Shown: positions 56,182 to 64,000 of the stretch, one piece after another
Layout of the letters: each line of letters opens with the position of its first letter
How positions within the stretch are numbered: position 1 is the first letter of the stretch
Assembly (NCBI GenBank): GCA_036378175.1
Contig: DASUWY010000017.1
Location: 1 to 64,000 of the forward strand
Origin: Thermoleophilaceae bacterium
GTDB lineage: Bacteria > Actinomycetota > Thermoleophilia > Solirubrobacterales > Thermoleophilaceae
Length of the DNA: 64,000 nucleotides
Direction: 5' to 3'
Translations under genes and position numbers: made by a program
The notes under the pieces: model-generated
What the model was told of the DNA's origin: nothing
The model's database searches: none
Seen by the model: the letters and a program-made list of their open reading frames with translations, nothing else

Positions 56182-58940
56182 CTGTCGACACGAGCCAGGC
56201 CACCTACTCGTACTTCGCCTACGCGCGCGGCGGCGTGGCCGAGGGCGTGACCGGCACGTTCAGCGAGTCCGGCTCCTCCCGGGCGTCGCTCCAGGTGGAC
56301 ATCGAGCTGGCCGGAGGCGCAGCGCAGGCCACCCCGACCGTCACGGTCTACGGCCCCGGCGACGTGGTGGCGATCGATCCCAAGCAGGTGGTGCGCGTGG
56401 AGCCCAAGCCGGGCGCGAACGACTGGACGCCCAACTGGTTCCCGGCAATCGAGTTCGACCGCCCGGAGCTGCCATGGCTCTTCTCGCCCTACGCGGCCGC
56501 CTCAAACCGGCTGCGCCCGTGGCTCGTGCTCGTGGTGGTGGAGGAGCGCGAAGGCGTGACGTACGAGGAGAATCGCCAACCGGCCGGCCGCCCGGCGATC
56601 ACGCTCGACGGCGCCGCCACGAGCGATGACCCGCGCACGGTGCCGGACATCGAGCTGCCCGACCTCGACGACAGCTGGGCGTGGGCGCACGTGCACGTTT
56701 CCGGCAACTTCACGGGCAGCCAGCTCGATGCGGAGAACGATGCCCATCCCGAGCTCGTGGTGAGTCGGCTGGTGAGCCCAAGGCGGCTGCACGCCGGGCG
56801 CCGCTACCGCGCCTGCGTCGTGCCGGCGTTCGAGGCTGGGCGCGCGGCGGGGCTCGGCGAGGCCACGATCGCCTCCACGCTCGCGCCGGCATGGACGAAG
56901 GGGCAGCAGACCGTCACGCTTCCCGTCTACTACTCGTGGGAGTTCGGCACCGGGCTCGAGGGCGACTTCGAGAGCCTGGCCCGCCTGCTCGAGCCGATGC
57001 TTTCGCCCGCCGGGGTGGGCGCGCAGGCGATGGACGGCACACAGCCAGGCGGCGGGCTGCCCTCCGCGGGCGCGCATCTTGGCGGCCTGCAGGGCGCGCT
57101 GCAGGCGCCCGGCGCCAACCTCGGCAACCCGCCCGTGAAGCCGTTCGTGAACAAGCTGCGCGCGCTGCTGGGCGCGGGCGAGCCCAGCGCCGGGCAGCAG
57201 GCGCGCCCGCTCGAGGTGCCGCCGCCGATCTACGGACGCTGGCCGGCCGCCGCCACGAGCGTCCCCGCGATCATCGACTGGCGCCGGCCGATCCCCTGGC
57301 TCGCCGAGCTGAACCTCGATCCGCGCAATCGTGCCGCGGCCGCGCTCGGCACGCTCGTGGTGCAGCGCCATCAGGAGCAGCTCATGGCGTCCGCGTGGGC
57401 GCAGGTGGGCAAGATCGACCGCGCGAACCAGGCGCTTCACCAGGCGCAGCTCGCGCGCCAGGCGGCGAAGGCCACCTACAAGAACCGCTACGTGAGCCTC
57501 TCGAGCGACGCCGCGCTGCTGCTGCTCGGGAGCCCGGCTCTCCCGCGTATCCAGACCAGCGGCGGAACCCTGTTCGCGGACGTAGGGGCCACGCGGCTCG
57601 AGCCGGCCATCTCGCCCGCCTTCCGCCGGATCGCCCGCCGCCGCGGGCCGCTCTCGCGCCGCGCGGGAATGCGCCACAAGTGGCCGGAGAGCGCGGTGGC
57701 GCGGCTCAACTCGGACGCGAATGCGGCGCTGCCGCCCCGGAAGGCGCCGGACGGCACGCAGACGGCCTCGATCATCTCGGTCACGAGCAGCGTGGTGCAG
57801 GCGGGCAACCCCGGCGCACTCCATCTCGACGGACCGATGAACGGCGGGCAGTTCAAGCAATCGGCCGTTGAGGTGCAGACGGGTCTCGGCTGGGACCAGC
57901 GCGCCGACCCCTCGGGCCCGCCCGCGATCGACCTCGGTCAGGTGAGGGTGGAGCTGCTGAACGGGCTCGACCCCGACAAGACGATCCCCGCGCGCGTGGC
58001 CTCGCGCGTGAAGGTGCCGGCCTCCCGCGGCTGGTTGCCGAAGGATCCGCTCGAGGGGATCATGGCGGCGCCCGAGTTCCCCACGCCGATGCTCACCTCG
58101 CTGCGCGAGCTGTCGCAGGAGTACGTGCTGCCCGGCCTGTCCAACCTGCCGCCCAACTCGGTGACGGTGCTCGAGGCGAACAACCGCTTCATCAACAGCT
58201 ACATGATCGGCCTCAATCATGAGATGAGCCGCGAGCTCCTGTGGCGCGAGTACCCAACCGATCAGCGCGGCACCTACTTCCGGCAGTTCTGGGATCCGAG
58301 CACCCGCGTTCCGCCGCCCGGCGAGACCACGCCGCCCGACCTCCGCGACCTCAGCCCGCTTCACCTGTGGCAGGCCAGCCGCCGACTCGAGAAGGGAGAG
58401 GGCGCGGCCGCGTTCGGCAAGCTCGTGCTGGTGGCGCGCGGGCAGCTTCTGCGGCGGTTCCCGAACGCGAGCGTGTTCGCCATCGAGGCCACCGCCCCGG
58501 ACTCGAACGGCCACCGCGGACTCGGCAGCGGCGAGAAGTGGCCGGTGTTCGAGGGCAGGCTCGACCCCGACCTCACGTTCTTCGGCTTCGACCTGAGCCG
58601 CGAGCAGGCGAAGACCGGCGGCAGCGCCGGCCAGGGCTACTTCTTCGTGATCCAGCAGCACCCAACGGAGCCGCACTACGGGCTCGAGGAAGAGGAGGGG
58701 GGCACGAACAACGTGCCCGGCGGCCAGCCTCAGACCTGGGGCGACCTCTCCTGGGCACAGCTCGTGGACACGGAGGACGACCTCACGAAGATGTCGTACG
58801 CGCCCGCCACGCCGCCGTCGAGCGCCACGCCGGTGGACACGAGCGGCCCGGCCTGGGGCACCGACTCGGCGCAGGTGGCGGCGGTGGCGCTGCGCGACCC
58901 GGTGCGAGTGGCGATCCACGCGCGGGACCTCGTGTCATGA
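56178..58940 (+). CDS. 920-residue unknown protein of the large-protein cluster
   Basis: No signal peptide or membrane span. Conserved-looking blocks: VYGPGDVVAIDPKQVVRVEP near residue 57, WFPAIEFDRPELPWLFSPYA near 88, RLRPWLVLVVVEEREGV near 113, a helical middle with RIARRRGPLSRRAG near 490, and near the end LTFFGFDLSREQAKT and GYFFVIQQHPTEPHYGLEEE (about 800-840). I recall similar blocks in uncharacterised proteins of other bacteria, often in company with the neighbours here, but no studied member. Many Trp, Pro and beta patterns suggest an extracellular or particle-like structural protein. Both ends overlap neighbours by 4 bases. Confidence 0.75.
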   Translation: MTVDTSQATYSYFAYARGGVAEGVTGTFSESGSSRASLQVDIELAGGAAQATPTVTVYGPGDVVAIDPKQVVRVEPKPGANDWTPNWFPAIEFDRPELPWLFSPYAAASNRLRPWLVLVVVEEREGVTYEENRQPAGRPAITLDGAATSDDPRTVPDIELPDLDDSWAWAHVHVSGNFTGSQLDAENDAHPELVVSRLVSPRRLHAGRRYRACVVPAFEAGRAAGLGEATIASTLAPAWTKGQQTVTLPVYYSWEFGTGLEGDFESLARLLEPMLSPAGVGAQAMDGTQPGGGLPSAGAHLGGLQGALQAPGANLGNPPVKPFVNKLRALLGAGEPSAGQQARPLEVPPPIYGRWPAAATSVPAIIDWRRPIPWLAELNLDPRNRAAAALGTLVVQRHQEQLMASAWAQVGKIDRANQALHQAQLARQAAKATYKNRYVSLSSDAALLLLGSPALPRIQTSGGTLFADVGATRLEPAISPAFRRIARRRGPLSRRAGMRHKWPESAVARLNSDANAALPPRKAPDGTQTASIISVTSSVVQAGNPGALHLDGPMNGGQFKQSAVEVQTGLGWDQRADPSGPPAIDLGQVRVELLNGLDPDKTIPARVASRVKVPASRGWLPKDPLEGIMAAPEFPTPMLTSLRELSQEYVLPGLSNLPPNSVTVLEANNRFINSYMIGLNHEMSRELLWREYPTDQRGTYFRQFWDPSTRVPPPGETTPPDLRDLSPLHLWQASRRLEKGEGAAAFGKLVLVARGQLLRRFPNASVFAIEATAPDSNGHRGLGSGEKWPVFEGRLDPDLTFFGFDLSREQAKTGGSAGQGYFFVIQQHPTEPHYGLEEEEGGTNNVPGGQPQTWGDLSWAQLVDTEDDLTKMSYAPATPPSSATPVDTSGPAWGTDSAQVAAVALRDPVRVAIHARDLVS

Positions 58941-61900
58941 GCCCGGCCGTTGGAGACCCGCCGCAGGTGCTGTCGCTGCGCGAGCAGATCGCCGAGCTTC
59001 AGAAGAAGGCGGCGCAGGTGGCCGGCGAGGAGAAGCAGGTGAAGCAGGAGCTCGAGCGGGAGCGCGACCCCAGGGCCCGGCTGGCCCTCGAGAAGAAGCT
59101 CGTGCAGCTCGAGAGGGAGGCGCAGCAGATCGCCGGCCAGATCGCGAGCGCGCAGCAGCAGATCCTCAACCTGGGCTTCGAGCCGCTCGAGGACCCGCAG
59201 GTGGACGCGCTCGACGCCGCGCTGCCTCTCGCGCTGCTGCCCGTGCGGCTCGAGACGCGCTACGCCAAGGGCCCGTCCGGCGCGCGGCTCCTCATCCGCG
59301 TCTATCCCGACCAGATTCACCAGGACAGCCACGAGCCCGAGCTCACCGACGCCGAGGTGCAGTGGGGACGTCACTTCTGGGAGCAGTGGTGGCGCGCGGG
59401 CGGCGACGCCGACCAGGAGAGCTCGGCGTGGGCACAGCTGTCGGGACGCTTCAGCGCGAGGCGTGCGGCGTGGGTGGCCCGCGAGCTGCGTCCCACGAAC
59501 AACGCGCAGCGTCCCGCCGCTCCCGTGCCTGACTCCGACCCGCTCAACCCTGCACCGAGCTTTCCCTCCGTCGCGCGGCGTGCGTCCACCTGGACCCGCG
59601 CCCCGCTCGCGCGCCTGCTTCCCGACCGCTTCGTGGCGATCGGCTACCGCGGGGGCCAGCGGGTGTTCGTGCACTGGGGCAAGCAGATCGTGAAGGACGT
59701 GGCGATGGGTCCCTCGCCGAAGGCGCACGCGATCAACTTCCACGGCCTGCGGATCGACGACGAGATGCGCTGGATGCTCGACTTCCAGCGCGCGCTGGCC
59801 ATGGGACTCGCGCTGCAGATCGACCACGGCGATCACATCGAGCGCGGTCTCGACCTGCTGCTCGTCACCGGCGCGCGCTCGGGAAAGCCCACCAAGTCCG
59901 CGGGCACGCTCGAGGACCTGCTGCGCGCGCATCAGTACTCGGACGGCCTCGGCCTGGTGGACCCGGCCACGCCCACGAACAACTCCACGAGCAGCACGCG
60001 CTCCGGCTACGGCGCCCGCACGTCGGACACGGCGGCGCCGTCCGGCTGGCTCGGCGACGATCCCTCCGGCGCGGCGCCCGCCGCAGGCAGTGACGGCCAC
60101 AACCTGGTGCGCGCGCTCGGCGTGCCCGGCGAGACCCTCCTGGACGTGGAGGGCGCGGCGGCAGTGGCGTCGCAGCGTGCCGGGCTCATGCAGGCGGTGC
60201 TGTGGCCGGGCTGCGGCGGCTACGCGCTCGAGCAGCTCTTCGGCGGCACGCTCACCGCGCCGGAGCGAGCCGCGCTCGAGCAGCACATGGTTCGGTACGT
60301 GCGCCCGGCGGGGCCGCTGCCGACGATCCGCGTGGGCACGCAGCCGTACGGAGTGCTGCCCGTCGCGCCGCCCGAGAGCCTCGCGCAGGGCGCCGGGGCC
60401 GGCCTCAACAAGGCGGTTCAAGTGCTCGACGGGTTGCGCCGGTTCTGGCTCGACTCGCTGTCGAATGTGCCGCAGCTCCCGGGCGCGGATCCCGACGCCG
60501 ACCTCCTCGCGGTGCTCGCGTCGGACGCGCGCTCGGCCGCCTACGCCGCGCGCCCACTGATGGGCCCCGAGTACCTCGACGGCCTGATCACCCTCGCCGA
60601 CCCGGCGAATCAGGCGGCGGACCGCGCGGACCTCCAGCATCGTTCCGCCGCGCTTCTCAACCTGTTCCACAGGCTCGGCCTCACCGCCTCGCCGGCGATC
60701 ACGCGCTCCTTCTATGCGGAGGACTCGGCCCTGCTGCGAGCGCCGCTGATCCAGAAGCAGCCGCTCTCCGGCACGGATCCGCTCGTGGACGAGTACCTCG
60801 CCTGGCTCTTCGGCGCGACCTTCCCCGAGCTGCTCGCCGGCCACGACTCCAAGGGCAAGCCGTTCGGGGGCGACGAGCGGCGGCCGCTCCTGTGGCTCCT
60901 CGCGCGCACGGCCGTGCTCGAGCTTCTCGCCGATGAGGCCTTCGCCGTGCTGCTCGCCGAGCACCCTCCGGCCGTGACCGCTGCGGACCTCGACGAGCCC
61001 GAGCTGGTGACCCCTCAGGTGAAGACGCCGCTCTGGCGGCTCCACCAGTCGGACCCTCACACGGGCCGCCAGCTGGGGGATTCGCTCTGGCCGCACCCGG
61101 ACCCGAGCCTCGGGCCGGCGAGCGCTCGCGTGAAGCAGTACCTCCAGGAGCTGAAGCGCCTCAGCTCGGTGCCCTCGGCCGAGCTCGACCGGCTCTTCCG
61201 CGACACGCTCGACCTGCACTCGCACAGGCTCGACGCGTGGGTCACCTCGCTGGCCACCAGCCGTCTCGACGAGATGCGCACGACGCACCCGAGCGGCGCG
61301 CAGGTTGGCGCCTTCGGCTGGGTGGAGAACCTCGCGCCGGAGGGCGGCCTGCAGACGCTGCCCTCGCGCGCGCCCGTGAAGCCGAAGGAGTCCGCGGGCT
61401 GGGTGCACACCCCGTCGCTCGCGCACGCGGGCGCCGCGGCGGTGATGCGAAGCGGGCAGCTCTCCCACACCGGCCAGGGCACGGGCAAGCTGCTCGGCGT
61501 GAACATCTCGTCCAAGCGCGTGCGAGAGGTGGACTGGCTGTTCGACGGCATGCGCGGCGGCCAGAGCCTCGGGGCGATGATGGGCTACCGCTTCGAGCGG
61601 GCGCTCCACGATGTCACGAGTCCGCGGCTCGACGGCTTCCTGCCGGCGCTCCGCGCGTTCGCTCCGGAGAAGGCGGGCAAGCTCCTCCCCGCCAAGCAGA
61701 ACGGCTCGGCCCGAAGCGTGGTGGATGGCATGGCGCTGCTGCGCAACCGCGCCTCGATCCCGTGGGGCACCGGCGGCCTGCCTGCGCACGGCAGCTCGCA
61801 GCAGCAGGCGATCGACAAGCTGATCGACGGCCTGGCCGACCTCGCCGACGCCGTGAGCGACGTGGCGGTGGCCGAGAGCATCTACCACGCCGCTCAGGGC

Positions 61901-63496
61901 AATCCGCTGCGCGCCGGCGGAAGCCTCGAGGCGCTCGACCGCGGCGAGGCGCCGCCGCCCGAGCTCGAGTTCGCCCACCCGAGGCGCAGCGGCGTGGGCG
62001 TGAGCCACCGAGTGGGGATCCTGCGCTCGGCTTCGTCGCCGGACCCGTACGCGGGAAAGACCAGCTGGGCGCCCGCGACGGGCACGGCCACCAGCCCGCG
62101 GACGATCGCCGAGCCGGTGCTGAGCGAGATCTGCGCGCACCTCCTACCGCCGCCGGGGCGGGTTCACTGGCAGGCGCGCTACGACTCGAGCGATCCGCAC
62201 ACGGCGTCGCTGTGGAGGAGCTTCACGCTCGAGAACCTGAACGTGGAGCCGCTCGACGTGGTCTACACCGCCACGCCCACGAGCGCCGCGGCGGCCGGCG
62301 AGCTCGAGGCGCGCGCCATGCACGCGGCGCGCGCCGCGGAGCCCGGGTTCCAGGGCGAGATCGAGCTCGTGCTCGAACGCGACCCTCGCTGGGGCGCGAA
62401 CGTCCTCACCCTGCCGGAGCTCGCGGAGGTGGTGGCCGCGATCAGGGCGCTCATCGTGGACGGACGGGCGCTCGACGCGCGCGACCTGGCGGGGCCGCTC
62501 GACAGCGCCGACCCCGGCGTCGTGATGGCGACGCTCCAGAACGACCGTGCGGAGGCGTGCGCCACCGCGCTCGACACCGCCATCAGCGCGATGGGCAGCG
62601 CGAGCGGCGCAGAGGACGTGGCGAAGGCACTGCTCGGCCTGGCAGCGTTCGGCATCCCGGGCGCCGTGCCGGAATCGGAGGACGAGACGGCCCTCGACGC
62701 GCAGGCCACACGCGTGCTGGCGCTCGCGAACGACCGCAAGCAGGCATACGACGACCTCGTGACGGGCCTCGACCCCACCGCGACCGGCGCGGCCGCCGCG
62801 CTCGTGCAGGCGATCCAGGCGCTGCTCGGCCAGGCGTTCCGCGTGCTGCCGCCCTTCCAGGCGCCGCAGGGCCTCAGCTTCGCGGACTCGCACGCGCTGC
62901 TCGGCAACACGCCGCACGCGGTGGAGGACTGGATCGGGAGGCTCGCGCGCGTGCGCGAGGGCATGGGGCGCCTCGCCGAGGTGCGGCTTCACTCTGCGGT
63001 GGTCCAGCCGCTCGGCCGCCGGGGCGCCGCCGGCGACTTCGCGGTGGCGCAGTACCCGCAGCCGGACGCGGGCGAGCTGTGGTGCGCCCTTCCCACGTCC
63101 GACGGCAACCCGCCCGCGGGCGGCCGCACGTCGCTCGTGTTCGAGGGCGCTGAGAACGTGGATCTGTCCGCCCCGGTTGCCGGCCTCTTCGTGGACGAGT
63201 GGATCGAGGTGGTGCCGAACGAGCGCGAGACCACCGCGGTGGCATTTGGCTACGACGCCCCCGCCAGCTGCGCGCCCCAGTCGATCCTGCTCGGCGTGCC
63301 GCCGCGCCAGGCCAAGCAGTGGAGCGTCGCGGCCATCGAGGCGATCGCGCTGGAGGCGCACGAGCTCGCGAAGGTGAGGATGGTGGACCCGGACTCGCTC
63401 GGCGAGCTCGGCCACTTCCTGCCCGCCCTGTTCTTCGCCCACAACCTCCAGCAGGAGACGATCACCACCGATCTGCCCGGGGCCACAAGGTCATGA
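58937..63496 (+). CDS. 1519-residue unknown protein with an N-terminal coiled coil
   Basis: The start is ATG at 58937, in the ATGA overlap with the preceding gene; the frame upstream is open but is only the shadow of that gene. Residues about 12-75 are a strong coiled coil (LREQIAELQKKAAQVAGEEK, then KLVQLEREAQQIAGQIASAQ). Then come blocks that look conserved: LPVRLETRYAKGPSGARLLI near 100, RVYPDQIHQDSHEPELTDAE near 118, FVAIGYRGGQRVFVHWGKQI near 233, VLWPGCGGYALEQLFGGTL near 420 and PTIRVGTQPYGVLPVAPPES near 460. The rest is mixed helical, ending with FGYDAPASCAPQSILLGVPP and ELGHFLPALFFAHNL. No signal peptide, enzyme motif or Walker motif found. Function unknown. Confidence 0.75.
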   Translation: MSPAVGDPPQVLSLREQIAELQKKAAQVAGEEKQVKQELERERDPRARLALEKKLVQLEREAQQIAGQIASAQQQILNLGFEPLEDPQVDALDAALPLALLPVRLETRYAKGPSGARLLIRVYPDQIHQDSHEPELTDAEVQWGRHFWEQWWRAGGDADQESSAWAQLSGRFSARRAAWVARELRPTNNAQRPAAPVPDSDPLNPAPSFPSVARRASTWTRAPLARLLPDRFVAIGYRGGQRVFVHWGKQIVKDVAMGPSPKAHAINFHGLRIDDEMRWMLDFQRALAMGLALQIDHGDHIERGLDLLLVTGARSGKPTKSAGTLEDLLRAHQYSDGLGLVDPATPTNNSTSSTRSGYGARTSDTAAPSGWLGDDPSGAAPAAGSDGHNLVRALGVPGETLLDVEGAAAVASQRAGLMQAVLWPGCGGYALEQLFGGTLTAPERAALEQHMVRYVRPAGPLPTIRVGTQPYGVLPVAPPESLAQGAGAGLNKAVQVLDGLRRFWLDSLSNVPQLPGADPDADLLAVLASDARSAAYAARPLMGPEYLDGLITLADPANQAADRADLQHRSAALLNLFHRLGLTASPAITRSFYAEDSALLRAPLIQKQPLSGTDPLVDEYLAWLFGATFPELLAGHDSKGKPFGGDERRPLLWLLARTAVLELLADEAFAVLLAEHPPAVTAADLDEPELVTPQVKTPLWRLHQSDPHTGRQLGDSLWPHPDPSLGPASARVKQYLQELKRLSSVPSAELDRLFRDTLDLHSHRLDAWVTSLATSRLDEMRTTHPSGAQVGAFGWVENLAPEGGLQTLPSRAPVKPKESAGWVHTPSLAHAGAAAVMRSGQLSHTGQGTGKLLGVNISSKRVREVDWLFDGMRGGQSLGAMMGYRFERALHDVTSPRLDGFLPALRAFAPEKAGKLLPAKQNGSARSVVDGMALLRNRASIPWGTGGLPAHGSSQQQAIDKLIDGLADLADAVSDVAVAESIYHAAQGNPLRAGGSLEALDRGEAPPPELEFAHPRRSGVGVSHRVGILRSASSPDPYAGKTSWAPATGTATSPRTIAEPVLSEICAHLLPPPGRVHWQARYDSSDPHTASLWRSFTLENLNVEPLDVVYTATPTSAAAAGELEARAMHAARAAEPGFQGEIELVLERDPRWGANVLTLPELAEVVAAIRALIVDGRALDARDLAGPLDSADPGVVMATLQNDRAEACATALDTAISAMGSASGAEDVAKALLGLAAFGIPGAVPESEDETALDAQATRVLALANDRKQAYDDLVTGLDPTATGAAAALVQAIQALLGQAFRVLPPFQAPQGLSFADSHALLGNTPHAVEDWIGRLARVREGMGRLAEVRLHSAVVQPLGRRGAAGDFAVAQYPQPDAGELWCALPTSDGNPPAGGRTSLVFEGAENVDLSAPVAGLFVDEWIEVVPNERETTAVAFGYDAPASCAPQSILLGVPPRQAKQWSVAAIEAIALEAHELAKVRMVDPDSLGELGHFLPALFFAHNLQQETITTDLPGATRS

Positions 63497-64000
63497 CCTC
63501 GATCACCACCTGGAACCGGATCGAGTCGCGCACGCGGGACCGCTCGCTTCCGGGGCTCGACGCCCGGACGGCGGATCCGCTGTGGCTGCTCGGCAGGCAG
63601 TGGCAGGTGGGCGAGTTCCAGGGCGAGGACGCCGGCTCGCCAGCGGTGGCGCGCTTGCGGGCCACCGTGGGACAGCTCAGCCGCGTTGCGCCGGGTGTGC
63701 CCGCCGGCCACGTGACCGGCGCCCCGTACGACGCCACCGCCACCCCGCTCGAAACCGTGGTGGAAAGCGAGCCGGCGCTCGAGCCCGGCGAGACCAACGT
63801 GCGTCTCGCGGCCGAATCGGGGCTCGTGTTCTGGCGCGAGCTCGACGCCGTCGGACTTTCGTTCCGGCGCGAGGACTACCTGCTCGACTGGTGCATCGAG
63901 CGTCCGACGCGCGAGCAGAGGGCGAAGCTGGACGGCGCCACCGCCCGCTTCCTGGACACCGTGGCCGAGCGCGTGCCGGACGGGCTTGCGTTGCGCGACG
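63493..64000 (+). CDS. unknown protein, last visible gene of the cluster, partial (runs off the right edge)
   Basis: 169 residues are visible from ATG at 63493, in an ATGA overlap with the previous gene. SITTWNRIESRTRDRSLPGL is followed by ARTADPLWLLGRQWQVGEFQ and GEDAGSPAVARLRA. This Trp-rich opening is the most recognisable piece of the cluster and I recall it in uncharacterised proteins elsewhere. No function can be given. The unit continues beyond the window, so the full gene set is not seen. Confidence 0.75.
   Translation, partial: MTSITTWNRIESRTRDRSLPGLDARTADPLWLLGRQWQVGEFQGEDAGSPAVARLRATVGQLSRVAPGVPAGHVTGAPYDATATPLETVVESEPALEPGETNVRLAAESGLVFWRELDAVGLSFRREDYLLDWCIERPTREQRAKLDGATARFLDTVAERVPDGLALRD

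Noticed and set aside
58241-58936. Upstream extension of the 1519-residue protein by about 230 residues
   Set aside because: This part is out-of-frame shadow of the 920-residue gene. The ATGA overlap at 58937 and the coiled coil right after it mark the true start.
50691-64000. Classical phage tail, type VI secretion or eCIS cluster
   Set aside because: No sheath, tube, baseplate, spike or AAA ATPase signature was seen among the visible genes; resemblance to a particle is only by general character.
1-64000. Insertion sequences, integrase, attachment sites or CRISPR array marking island transfer
   Set aside because: None found on either strand. The island borders are defined only by operator distribution and gene content.

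Overview
The window is about 70% GC by eye, almost gap-free, rich in GTG starts and in 1-4 base ATGA/GTGA/TGATG overlaps between consecutive genes. With several leaderless-looking promoters, this suggests a soil actinobacterium, plausibly class Thermoleophilia (Solirubrobacterales-like). The lineage is an inference. No rRNA, tRNA, CRISPR array, transposase or integrase was seen, and no stretch longer than about 250 bases lacks a gene.

Region 1 (1-486): the start of a LigD-type end-joining polymerase domain gene, cut by the left edge.

Region 2 (548-48105): a catabolic island of about 47.5 kb. It holds five Rieske ring-hydroxylating oxygenase alpha subunits (three with beta subunits), two small ferredoxins, a Rieske ferredoxin, a ferredoxin reductase, a three-subunit molybdenum hydroxylase, a UbiD decarboxylase, and a UbiX plus type 2 isopentenyl-diphosphate isomerase cassette for the prenyl-FMN cofactor. 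It also carries two amidases, five short-chain or epimerase-type dehydrogenases, an aldehyde dehydrogenase, a ThDP enzyme, an aldolase-type enzyme, an extradiol/VOC dioxygenase, an M29/NicX-like metalloenzyme, two ABC importers (branched-chain amino-acid type and ribose type) and one GntR/FCD repressor. Nearly every transcription unit begins at a copy of one short palindrome, CTGTATACAG with a conserved 3' flank (GTATACAGTTGYC). I count 12 sites: 4330, 7530, 15631, 17492, 19567, 19825, 25503, 36745, 39538, 40983, 44700 and 48111. At about eight starts a TANNNT -10 hexamer lies inside the palindrome, only 6-10 bases before the start codon. The island therefore looks like one regulon, probably controlled by its own GntR protein at 36820-37542. 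The likely job is uptake and stepwise oxidation of several aromatic or N-heterocyclic acids and their ring-cleavage products. The actual substrate is not visible.

Region 3 (48241-50641): a Tat-exported phospholipase C/phosphoesterase and, divergently, a lipoprotein lytic transglycosylase. Neither has an island operator.

Region 4 (50691-64000, continuing off the right edge): six genes on the plus strand, each overlapping the next by 1-4 bases. They encode a 254-residue unknown, a lysozyme-like protein without signal peptide, a 1167-residue beta-rich protein that resembles DUF6603, and three more unknowns (920, 1519 and at least 169 residues). They look like one conserved, uncharacterised multi-protein system of large, apparently cytoplasmically made proteins. 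This is the best candidate for something undescribed.
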